Shown piece after piece: positions 18,453-25,163 of a stretch of DNA of 32,961 nucleotides. Below the pieces are notes generated by a model that was not told where the DNA came from, made no database searches, and saw only the letters and a list, made by a program, of their open reading frames with translations. How positions within the stretch are numbered: position 1 is the stretch's first letter; every line of letters starts with the position of its first letter. A program made the position numbers and the translations under genes. Origin of the DNA: Ignavibacteria bacterium RIFOXYB12_FULL_35_14 (GTDB lineage: Bacteria > Bacteroidota > Ignavibacteria > Ignavibacteriales > Ignavibacteriaceae); assembly GCA_001803045.1 (NCBI GenBank), contig MHAR01000039.1:1-32961 (forward strand). Reading direction: 5' to 3'.

Positions 18453-19785
18453 TATAGGTTTAATTCCTGATGATTGGGAAGTTATAAGATTTGGAGATAT
18501 TGCCGAGTTCAAAAACGGTATAAATTTTAGTAGCGATCAAAAAGGGGAAATCGGAATTCTTACTATCGATGTTCTAAATATGTATGGTGCTGGATATGCT
18601 GTTAAATTTGATAAATTATATAGAGTTGACAAAAAAATTGATAATAGTTATCTGCTTAATCAAGGTGATTTGTTATTTGTTCGTTCTTCATTAAAATTGG
18701 AAGGTGTAGGGTGGGCGGCTCTATTTCCTGGTAATAATGAACCCGCTACTTTTTGTGGATTTATTATTAGAGCAAGAATAGCAGAATCTGCCTTTAATAA
18801 AATATTCCTAACTTATCTTTTTAGGGTTGGTTCTATTCGTTCAAAGCTTATCTCTAGTTCTGCAAAACTTGGCATTACAAATATTAATCAAGGTAACCTT
18901 GGTAATATTCAAATACCAAAGCCCCCTCTCCTAGAGCAAAAAAAAATTGCCTACATACTTTCTAAAATTCAACAAGCAATTCAGACACAAGAACAGATAA
19001 TAAAAACTACTCAAGAACTTAAAAAAGCTTTAATGCAAAAACTCTTTACCGAGGGCTTGAACGGCGAGCCACAAAAGCAAACAGAGATTGGTCTAATCCC
19101 GGAAAGTTGGGAAGTTGTACAATTAGGTAGATATGCTAGAATATTAAATGGTTATGCATTCAAGAGTACAGCTTATGTCAAAAAAGGAATACCATTAATA
19201 CGGATCAGCAATGTATCGTTTGGATTTTTGATTGATAAGGATACAAAATATTTACCCAATTCGTATTTAACTAAGTACAATGATTATTCATTAAGGGAAG
19301 GCGATTTGATTTTATCCCTAACACGACCAATCACTTCTGGAGGGATGAAATATTGTTTCATTGAAAAAAAACATTTACCTACCTTAATGAACCAGCGTGT
19401 AGGAAGGTTCAAAATTATTGACAACAAACTTTCCAAAGAGTTTCTTTATCATCTCGTTTTTTCTAAATACTTTATTGGTGAATTACAAAAATTATTTGGC
19501 AGTTCATCTCAACAACCCAATGTAAGTCCAACTCAGTTAGAATCTTTTCTTGTCCCAATTCCAAGCAATCCTGAGCAAGTCGAAATTGCAAATTCATTGA
19601 CTAAACTCACCCTGAAGTACAGAAGTGCTGAGGATTCAATAATACTTCTAAAGGATCTTTTTAATAGTGCCTTGAATAAACTAATGACTGGTCAAATCCG
19701 TGTCAAAGATATGGAGTTTGAAATAGAAGAAAGCTTGGAAAAAGTCCCCTTCACGGAGGAACAAAACGGAGCTATCCCTTCTTGA
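18433..19785 (+). CDS. hsdS: Type I R-M specificity subunit HsdS
   Basis: This 450-aa protein has two target-recognition domains. Each begins with a matching segment (TDIGLIPDDWEVIRFGDI near residue 5; TEIGLIPESWEVVQLG near 217). Conserved helices follow each (EQKKIAYILSKIQQAIQTQE, and the C-terminal NSALNKLMTGQIRVKD). It sets the DNA sequence recognised by HsdM and HsdR. Its last six codons (NGAIPS) and stop lie inside the repeat at 19763-19808, so insertion of the DUF559 unit has given it a new C-terminus. The recognition helices are complete, so it is probably functional. A remnant of another hsdS 3' end lies at 20474-20536. Confidence 0.94.
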   Translation: MKLKQTDIGLIPDDWEVIRFGDIAEFKNGINFSSDQKGEIGILTIDVLNMYGAGYAVKFDKLYRVDKKIDNSYLLNQGDLLFVRSSLKLEGVGWAALFPGNNEPATFCGFIIRARIAESAFNKIFLTYLFRVGSIRSKLISSSAKLGITNINQGNLGNIQIPKPPLLEQKKIAYILSKIQQAIQTQEQIIKTTQELKKALMQKLFTEGLNGEPQKQTEIGLIPESWEVVQLGRYARILNGYAFKSTAYVKKGIPLIRISNVSFGFLIDKDTKYLPNSYLTKYNDYSLREGDLILSLTRPITSGGMKYCFIEKKHLPTLMNQRVGRFKIIDNKLSKEFLYHLVFSKYFIGELQKLFGSSSQQPNVSPTQLESFLVPIPSNPEQVEIANSLTKLTLKYRSAEDSIILLKDLFNSALNKLMTGQIRVKDMEFEIEESLEKVPFTEEQNGAIPS

Positions 19786-19808
19786 GAAGGGACGAAGGGA
19801 TGTGTAAA
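19763..19808 (+). repeat. DUF559-unit repeat, left copy
   Basis: This 46-nt sequence recurs at 20274-20319 with one mismatch. It contains the hairpin CCCTTCT-TG-AGAAGGG and ends in GATGTGTAAA. Its part at 19774-19805 is also the inverted partner of 20206-20235. It contains the hsdS stop codon and ends just before the DUF559 start. Confidence 0.8.
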
Positions 19809-19812
19809 AAAG

Positions 19813-20193
19813 ATGAGAAGGAAAATAATCCCATACAACCCAAAACTAAAAGAAAAAGCAAGAGAGTTACGTAACAACAGCACCTTCACAGAGGTTATGG
19901 TATGGAATTACTTAAAGAATAAACAAATAAAAGGATATGATTTTCATCGTCAAAAACCACTTTACAATTATATTGTTGATTTCTTTTATAATGAGCTAAT
20001 GCTCGCAATTGAAATTGATGGAGAAAGTCATTATGGAAACGAAAAACATGATATTCGCAGGCAGAAAAGACTGGAGAATCTTGGTATAAGTTTTTTACGG
20101 TTCGATGATATGGAAGTAAGGCATCAACTGGATAAAGTCATTAAAAGAATTGAAGATTGGATTGATGATTTTGAAAAGAAAAGTAGTCGTTAA
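19813..20193 (+). CDS. DUF559 (Vsr-like, PD-(D/E)xK) endonuclease-fold protein
   Basis: This 126-aa protein belongs to the DUF559 family, which shares the fold of very-short-patch repair and PD-(D/E)xK nucleases. NNSTFTEVMVWNYLKNKQI near the N-terminus, YNYIVDFFYNELMLAIEIDG (catalytic-type D and ExD) and a C-terminal LGISFLRFDDMEV are typical. The function of such proteins is unsettled. Here it is bounded by inverted copies of a GC-rich repeat (19774-19805 and 20206-20235) and sits at the hsdS 3' end, so it looks like an inserted unit and not an original R-M gene. A weak AAAAAAG precedes the ATG. Confidence 0.85.
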   Translation: MRRKIIPYNPKLKEKARELRNNSTFTEVMVWNYLKNKQIKGYDFHRQKPLYNYIVDFFYNELMLAIEIDGESHYGNEKHDIRRQKRLENLGISFLRFDDMEVRHQLDKVIKRIEDWIDDFEKKSSR

Positions 20194-20205
20194 TTTGTGT
20201 TTTGG

Positions 20206-20235
20206 ACACACCCCTCGCCCCTCTCAAGAGGGGAC
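20206..20235 (-). repeat. DUF559-unit repeat, inverted right copy
   Basis: The reverse complement contains CCCCTCT-TG-AGAGGGG followed by CGAGGGGTGTGT. This matches the left copy at 19774-19805 with a few substitutions and small gaps. It lies 13 nt past the DUF559 stop, so the gene lies inside a pair of inverted repeats about 25-30 bp long. It may also act as a terminator. Confidence 0.7.
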
Positions 20236-20273
20236 AGTACGCTCTTTTATTTACATTATGCTCTTATATTTTT

Positions 20274-20319
20274 AAAACGGAGCTATCCCTTCTTGAGAAG
20301 GGACGAAGCGATGTGTAAA
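20274..20319 (+). repeat. DUF559-unit repeat, third copy (direct)
   Basis: This is identical to 19763-19808 except one base (C for G near the 3' end), in the same orientation. No DUF559 gene follows, so it may be the left end of a second unit that has been lost, or a product of duplication at insertion. Confidence 0.8.
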
Positions 20320-20324
20320 TTATT

Positions 20325-20384
20325 GTGGCTCAGATATTAGCCATAATTTAATTCGTGGCTCATATTTAGTTGATTTTGAGCCAC
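20325..20384. promoter_or_regulatory. Triple GTGGCTCA sites (putative operator)
   Basis: GTGGCTCA occurs at 20325-20332 and 20355-20362, and inverted (TGAGCCAC) at 20377-20384. The second and third form a hairpin or palindrome. They lie 38 nt upstream of the relic hsdR start at 20422, as expected of an operator or promoter of the lost system. The binding protein is unknown; the small winged-helix-like protein at 20537 is one candidate. Confidence 0.4.
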
Positions 20385-20421
20385 AAAACCTTAACTTAAT
20401 TAGCAGAATATTTTATAGAAA

Positions 20422-20496
20422 ATGTCCGCATCATTTACAAAACATTCAACAGTTCAAAAAACAATTTTAGAATATGACCGGTCAAAGCTACGTTAA
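20422..20496 (+). pseudogene. Remnant of an hsdR 5' end
   Basis: The frame reads MSASFTKHSTVQKTILEY and then runs into unrelated sequence and a stop. It matches the start of the intact hsdR at 20971 (MPQSFTEHKTVQQRILDYA) in length, spacing and most residues. The match ends at about 20476, where the sequence switches to an hsdS-type 3' end in another frame. It is therefore a leftover of a second type I restriction gene. Confidence 0.75.
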
Positions 20497-20536
20497 AGAT
20501 ATTGAATTTGAATTAAATGAAGAGAAGGTGAATTAA
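20474..20536 (+). pseudogene. Remnant of an hsdS 3' end
   Basis: The frame MTGQSYVKDIEFELNEEKVN ends at 20534-20536. It matches the C-terminal part of the intact HsdS (MTGQIRVKDMEFEIEE). The preceding codon in frame is separated from a stop by one codon, so only the tail remains. It overlaps the hsdR remnant at ATGAC, which suggests joining through short shared sequence. The next gene starts on the very next base, so this tail may survive because it helps translate that gene. Confidence 0.75.
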
Positions 20537-20764
20537 ATGTCTGTCTCAATACGACAATTCGAGCAATGGCTTCAATCAAAAGAGAAGAAGACTTTAATAA
20601 CAAAGCATATCGAAAATCATGATAAAGGAACCATTCAAGAATTTGAGCAAATCTTTCCTAATCTTACACGGGATCAGATTTATAATCTTCTAAGAGATTT
20701 AAAAAAAGCTGGGAGAATAATATTTAAGGAAAGTAAAAGATGGGGTTACTGGTCGTTAAAATAA
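20537..20764 (+). CDS. Small winged-helix-like protein of the R-M locus
   Basis: This 75-aa protein starts directly after the stop of the hsdS remnant, with an AGAGAAGGTG ribosome-binding sequence. Residues about 18-75 (LITKHIENHDKGTIQEFEQI, LTRDQIYNLLRDLKKAGRI, WGYWSLK) look like a winged helix-turn-helix with a wing ending in YWSLK. It may bind DNA and regulate the operon, for instance at the palindromes in 20767-20902, or be an accessory to the R-M complex. I recognise no named family. Confidence 0.55.
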   Translation: MSVSIRQFEQWLQSKEKKTLITKHIENHDKGTIQEFEQIFPNLTRDQIYNLLRDLKKAGRIIFKESKRWGYWSLK

Positions 20765-20766
20765 AT

Positions 20767-20815
20767 CCTCTACGTTAAAATAAAATTTTATTAACGTATA
20801 GAAATAACGTAGAGG
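20767..20815. repeat. TACGTTA palindrome, copy 1
   Basis: CCTCTACGTTA (20767-20777) and TAACGTAGAGG (20805-20815) are perfect 11-bp reverse complements. Between them lies another TTAACGTA followed by the spacer AGAAA. It begins two nt past the stop of the winged-helix-like gene and may be an operator upstream of hsdR or a terminator-like hairpin. Confidence 0.55.
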
Positions 20816-20849
20816 AAAGAAATTCCACGAATTAGTCAAAAAATAAAAG

Positions 20850-20902
20850 AATTCTTTACGTTATTATAAAATCAAATAACGCAGAAATAACGCAGAAGAA
20901 TT
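20850..20902. repeat. TACGTTA palindrome, copy 2
   Basis: This is a diverged copy of 20767-20815 in the same orientation: TTCTTTACGTTATT at the left, then AATAACGCAG twice with spacing AGAAATAACG, ending CAGAAGAATT. The arms 20850-20865 and 20886-20902 are nearly complementary. It lies 68 nt before the hsdR start. The two copies fill most of the 206-nt gap. Confidence 0.5.
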
Positions 20903-20970
20903 AAAAAATGTTGAAAAAATTATTGGAATCACAATATTTATTACGCCATTAAAAAAAATTTGACACGAAA

Positions 20971-23916
20971 ATGCCACAAAGCTTCACCGAACATAAAACA
21001 GTCCAGCAAAGAATTTTAGATTATGCTCAAGAAATTGGCCTGCCTGGCGGCAAGGTAAACTGGCAGTTTATATCTCAATCCAGAGCAGAAGAACTTCGCC
21101 ACTTCGATATTTCAGCTTCATTACCGCAAGAAAGAATTAAAAGCTCGTCACTTTTTTTTAAGGATATTCTAACTCAAAAACTCACTGAGTTTAATCCGAA
21201 ACTAATAAACCCATCAGATATAATTTCTCAATTATCCTTACTTCGTTTTGACATTCAAGGCAATAAAGATTTTCTTGATTATTTGAGAGGTGATAAGAAC
21301 TACTTTAACACTGATGATAATCGAGAATATAATTTAAAGCTCATAGATTTTGAAAAACCCTCTAATAACATCTTTCAAATCACTGAAGAATACTATCACC
21401 ACAACGGACGTTACGGCAATCGTGAAGATGTAGTTTTTCTGGTTAATGGTATTCCATTGGTAGTTATCGAATGTAAAAATGCCACCAAAGATGAAGCTAT
21501 AGCAATCGGAATAGATCAGATAAGACGTTACCACAACGAAACACCGGAAATGCTCATACCACAGCAAATATTTTCAGTTACCGAAGCATTAGGTTTTTCT
21601 TATGGTGTAACATGGAATCTTAATCGCAAAAATCTTTTTAATTGGAGAGAGCACGAGATCGGTAATCTAGAATTGAAAATCAAAACATTCTTTAATCCCA
21701 ATGGGATATTACGGTACATAAAAAATTATATAATATTTGCAGAACAGAATGAAGAACTGAATAAGTACATACTTCGTCAGCATCAAGTTAAAGCAGTCGA
21801 AAAAGTAATTAGAAGAAGCATTGATGAAACTAAATCCCGTGGATTGATTTGGCATACACAAGGTTCCGGCAAGACATATACGATGATTAAAGCTGCTGAA
21901 ATTCTTTTTAAGCTTAAAGAAACAGATAAACCCACAATCATTTTACTTATTGACCGAAATGAGCTTGAAGATCAGATGATCAGAAATCTTACCTCATTAG
22001 GATTGAAGAACATCAAACATGCTGATCGAATTGTTAAACTGCGTGATCTTCTTAAGGAAGATTATCGTGGAATCATTATAAGCATGATTCACAAGTTTAA
22101 CGATATGCCTGAGAAGGTGAATCTTGGAAAGAATATTTATGTACTTGTTGATGAAGCACACCGCACAACATCCGGTGATCTTGGTAATTATCTAATGGCT
22201 GCTATTCCAAATGCAGCCTACATTGGTTTCACCGGAACACCGATTGATAAAACAGCTTATGGCAGAGGTACATTTAAGACTTTCGGAATTGATGATCCCA
22301 AGGGTTATCTCGATAAATACTCAATTTCAGATTCAATTGAAGATGGAACAACTGTACCGCTTTATTATTCACTTGCCCCAAATGATTTATTAGTTCCTGA
22401 AGAAACGCTTGAAAAAGAGTTTCTAGGTCTTGCTGAAGCTGAAGGCATTAGCGATATAGATGAACTGAATAAAATCCTCGAAAGAGCAGTTGTAACAAAA
22501 AACTTCCTTAAAGGTAAAAGGAGAGTAAAGAAAATTGCCAAGTTTATTTCAGAGCATTATAGAACCTACGTTGAAAATCTTGGTTATAAAGCTTTTGTTG
22601 TAGCTGTAGATCGTGAGGCATGTGCATTATACAAAAAAGCTTTGGATGAAAATTTACCTGCAGAATATTCTGAAGTTGTTTACACTGGGAACTATAACGA
22701 TTCAGAGGAACTGAAAAAGCATCACATCACGAAAGAAGATGAAAAGAGAATAAGAAAAAGTTTTTGCAAACCCGATCAATTCCCGAAGATTTTAATAGTG
22801 ACAGAAAAGCTCCTTACCGGTTTTGATGCACCAATTCTTTATGCAATGTATCTCGATAAACCTATGAGAGATCATACATTGTTGCAAGCAATCGCAAGAG
22901 TTAATCGTCCATACGAAACTGAGGGCGGTAAGCAGAAACCTTTCGGCTTTGTTCTGGATTTTATCGGAATCTTTGACAAGCTTGAAAAAGCTTTAGCTTT
23001 TGATTCAGATGATGTAAAGAGTGTTATCCGGGATATAGCTTTGTTAAAAACTCTTTTTCAGAATAAAATGGAAAAAGATACATTAAGATACGTCTCGTTA
23101 ATTAAAGGCACCTATGATGATAAGGATGTAGATATTCTAGTAAACCACTTTAAAGATAAATCTAAGAGAAAAGAGTTTTTCAAGTTCTACAAAGAATTAG
23201 AAATGCTTTATGAGATAATATCCCCCGATGCATTTATTAGACCGTACATAGATAATTATAAAACATTAACTCAAATCTATTATGTAGTTCGAAATGCTTT
23301 TGCAGATAGAGTCTATGTTGATAAAGAATTTCAGCGTAAGACGGCTGAACTTGTAAAGGAAAATGTTGATATAAAAATTCTAGGAACCGGAACTGAATTA
23401 GTTGGGCTTGATAAAGAAACAATTGATGCAATTAAAGCAAATAAAATTCCTGAGAATGTAAAAGTTATAAATCTTATTAAGAGCATCGAGAAAATTGCAG
23501 AGAAGGAAAGCGATGATCTTACTTTGATATCACTAAAGGATAAAGCTCATCAGATACAAGAAGATTATGAAGATAGAATAATTTCTACGGAAGAAGCGCT
23601 TGATAAGTTAAAAGGAATCTTAGACGGTATAAGTGAGAAAGAAGAAAAGCAGAAGCAAAAAGGTTTAGATGATTTAGAGTATTTTCTATCTGAGAAACTA
23701 ACCGAAGTTGGAATAAAAAACTCAGATGAAACAGCAAAGAAATTCAAAACCGCTTTCAATGAATATCCTAACTGGAATAAAAGTGAGGCATCTGCAAGAG
23801 AATTAAGGTTGAAACTATACGGAATTCTTTTGGACGAAATAGATGATATAGATAAGGCAAATGCCTTGATAGATCACTTGTTTAACCTGTTTATTAAAGC
23901 AAATGAAAAGCAGTAA
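20971..23916 (+). CDS. hsdR: Type I restriction endonuclease subunit HsdR
   Basis: This 981-aa protein has the HsdR nuclease domain at about 100-240: REDVVFLVNG with D153, and VVIECKN with E167 and K169 of the PD-(D/E)xK site. The superfamily 2 translocase motor follows, with Walker A HTQGSGKT (295-302), VDEAHR (393-398), FTGTPI and the motif VI-like QAIARVNRPY. A helical C-terminus binds the methylase core. It translocates and cuts unmodified DNA. The length is typical and all catalytic motifs are intact. Its 3' end overlaps the YgjP-like gene by 14 nt. It is separated from hsdS by the DUF559 unit and scar sequences. Confidence 0.96.
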   Translation: MPQSFTEHKTVQQRILDYAQEIGLPGGKVNWQFISQSRAEELRHFDISASLPQERIKSSSLFFKDILTQKLTEFNPKLINPSDIISQLSLLRFDIQGNKDFLDYLRGDKNYFNTDDNREYNLKLIDFEKPSNNIFQITEEYYHHNGRYGNREDVVFLVNGIPLVVIECKNATKDEAIAIGIDQIRRYHNETPEMLIPQQIFSVTEALGFSYGVTWNLNRKNLFNWREHEIGNLELKIKTFFNPNGILRYIKNYIIFAEQNEELNKYILRQHQVKAVEKVIRRSIDETKSRGLIWHTQGSGKTYTMIKAAEILFKLKETDKPTIILLIDRNELEDQMIRNLTSLGLKNIKHADRIVKLRDLLKEDYRGIIISMIHKFNDMPEKVNLGKNIYVLVDEAHRTTSGDLGNYLMAAIPNAAYIGFTGTPIDKTAYGRGTFKTFGIDDPKGYLDKYSISDSIEDGTTVPLYYSLAPNDLLVPEETLEKEFLGLAEAEGISDIDELNKILERAVVTKNFLKGKRRVKKIAKFISEHYRTYVENLGYKAFVVAVDREACALYKKALDENLPAEYSEVVYTGNYNDSEELKKHHITKEDEKRIRKSFCKPDQFPKILIVTEKLLTGFDAPILYAMYLDKPMRDHTLLQAIARVNRPYETEGGKQKPFGFVLDFIGIFDKLEKALAFDSDDVKSVIRDIALLKTLFQNKMEKDTLRYVSLIKGTYDDKDVDILVNHFKDKSKRKEFFKFYKELEMLYEIISPDAFIRPYIDNYKTLTQIYYVVRNAFADRVYVDKEFQRKTAELVKENVDIKILGTGTELVGLDKETIDAIKANKIPENVKVINLIKSIEKIAEKESDDLTLISLKDKAHQIQEDYEDRIISTEEALDKLKGILDGISEKEEKQKQKGLDDLEYFLSEKLTEVGIKNSDETAKKFKTAFNEYPNWNKSEASARELRLKLYGILLDEIDDIDKANALIDHLFNLFIKANEKQ

Positions 23917-24229
23917 AAAGCAGCGAAATATATTGCTACAAAAAGCCGATTTTAAGAAAAGGGTAGTCAAGTATGCCAAGCAGATAGATATCCCTTTGAA
24001 AAGCATCTCTGTGCGGCCTATGAGCCGTAAATGGGCTTCCTGCTCAACTGCTGGTAACCTAAACTTTAATTCTGAGCTTCTAAAAATGCCTAAAAAACTA
24101 GGTGATTACGTTATAGTTCACGAGCTTCTACATTTCCATGTCTCCAACCATGGCAAGCTCTGGAAAAGCCTCATGCGAGCATATTTAGGAGATTATGAGA
24201 AGTTGGAGAAGAGGTTATCAAAATACTAA
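23903..24229 (+). CDS. Short YgjP-like (DUF45) zinc metallopeptidase
   Basis: This 108-aa protein has HELLHFHVSNHGKLW, with HExxH at 73-77 and a third possible ligand H83. RKWASCSTAGNLNFN upstream is typical of the YgjP/DUF45 family (SprT-like metallopeptidases). Usual members are about 230 aa, so this is a short form lacking the N-terminal half. It overlaps hsdR by 14 nt and must be made with it. DUF45 genes next to hsdR are a recurrent pairing; the role is not known and could be turnover of the restriction subunit. Confidence 0.85.
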   Translation: MKSSKKQRNILLQKADFKKRVVKYAKQIDIPLKSISVRPMSRKWASCSTAGNLNFNSELLKMPKKLGDYVIVHELLHFHVSNHGKLWKSLMRAYLGDYEKLEKRLSKY

Positions 24230-24298
24230 ACTTATTTTATTTCCGATATTGAACATATCCAATCGATAGGAATTTCATTCACTTCGCTTTGACTTGTC

Positions 24299-24345
24299 GG
24301 TTCCAAATTACTGCCAATCACTTTTATTGGCAGTAAAAATGAACC
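24299..24345. promoter_or_regulatory. AbiEi-type palindromic operator, distal copy
   Basis: The half-sites GGTTCCAAATTACTGCCAAT (24299-24318) and its near reverse complement (24326-24345) are separated by 7 nt. The same 47-nt layout recurs next to the abiEi start at 24508. AbiEi proteins are known to bind paired inverted repeats upstream of their own operon and repress it. The region 24230-24563 has no gene and is filled by this operator, a middle palindrome and the second operator. Confidence 0.7.
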
Positions 24346-24346
24346 A

Positions 24347-24395
24347 TGAATCAATTTCAAGGTAAATTCAACCTAGTTACCTTGAAAACGATTCA
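24347..24395. repeat. Imperfect palindrome between the AbiE operators
   Basis: TGAATC (24347-24352) and TCAAGGTAA (24357-24365) pair with TTACCTTGA (24377-24385) and GATTCA (24390-24395). A further small palindrome, TTCAATT/AATTGAA, lies at 24414-24429. These could form an RNA hairpin or be another binding site; there is no T-run. Confidence 0.5.
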
Positions 24396-24507
24396 GTGTC
24401 CTCCCACCTTGCTTCAATTGGAATTGAAACCTCACTATTTCTAATAATTATGGATCGAATCTTAGGCGGATTACACGAATCTGTCTAAAAACTTATCCCA
24501 ATTATTT

Positions 24508-24554
24508 GGTTCTAAATTTCTGCCAATGTATATTATTGGCAGTAAAATTGAACC
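24508..24554. promoter_or_regulatory. AbiEi-type palindromic operator, proximal copy
   Basis: GGTTCTAAATTTCTGCCAAT (24508-24527), a 7-nt spacer, then ATTGGCAGTAAAATTGAACC (24535-24554). It ends 9 nt before the abiEi ATG, so bound protein would block the promoter or ribosome-binding region. All four half-sites of the two operators share GGTTC and CTGCCAAT. Confidence 0.75.
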
Positions 24555-24563
24555 ATATGTAAA

Positions 24564-25163
24564 ATGGAAGAGATAGTAGAATATATTGCAAACAACGGCG
24601 GTTTTGCCTCAATGAAAGAGCTTAAGGAAGCTAACTTCCATACTCGCGAAATCACACTTCTTGTTAAGGAAAAAACCATTGAAAAAATAAAACCGGGTTT
24701 TTATCGCCTTTCGGATTATGGATACTTCAAAGATGTAAATCTTAGTCTTATCACTGTTTGCCGGGCAGACCCACAAGCAGTAATATGTCTTATCTCTGCT
24801 CTCGATTATTATGAAATGACCGATTTTAATCCTTCGGAAATTTATTATGCGATTCCTCACTCACAGAAAAAAAAGAGTATCAGCTACCCGCCGGTAAAAA
24901 CGTTTTTCTTTCGTGAAAGATTTTATAAGCCTGGAATTGATATCGTCCATACAAAATATGGTGAGCTGAAAATATATAACAAGGAAAAGACCATTTGCGA
25001 TATGTTCAGATACCGCAATAAGCTCGGTGAGGATCTTACTATGCAAGCGCTTAAAAATTACCTTAAACAAAAAAAGAAAAGCATAGCCACACTTATCAAG
25101 TATGCAGAAATTTGCCAGGTGAAGACGGTTATAATGCCTATTCTTAAGGGACTCGTTGCTTAA
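24564..25163 (+). CDS. abiEi: AbiEi antitoxin (type IV TA)
   Basis: This 199-aa protein has the N-terminal winged helix of the AbiEi family (MEEIVEYIANNGGFASMKEL, LLVKEKTIEKIKPGFYRLS, about 1-52). It continues with the AbiEi body (ICLISALDYYEMTDFNPSEI, YAIPHSQK, ERFYKPGIDIVHT, YNKEKTICDMFRYRNKLGED). It should neutralise the AbiEii toxin and repress its own operon through the palindromes upstream. Its stop overlaps the abiEii ATG (TAATG). The ATG has only a weak ribosome-binding sequence, and the proximal operator lies directly upstream. Confidence 0.93.
   Translation: MEEIVEYIANNGGFASMKELKEANFHTREITLLVKEKTIEKIKPGFYRLSDYGYFKDVNLSLITVCRADPQAVICLISALDYYEMTDFNPSEIYYAIPHSQKKKSISYPPVKTFFFRERFYKPGIDIVHTKYGELKIYNKEKTICDMFRYRNKLGEDLTMQALKNYLKQKKKSIATLIKYAEICQVKTVIMPILKGLVA

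Noticed and set aside
20767-20902. A CRISPR-like array from the repeated TAACG words
   Set aside because: There are only two diverged units, the spacers are part of the palindromes, and no cas genes are present.
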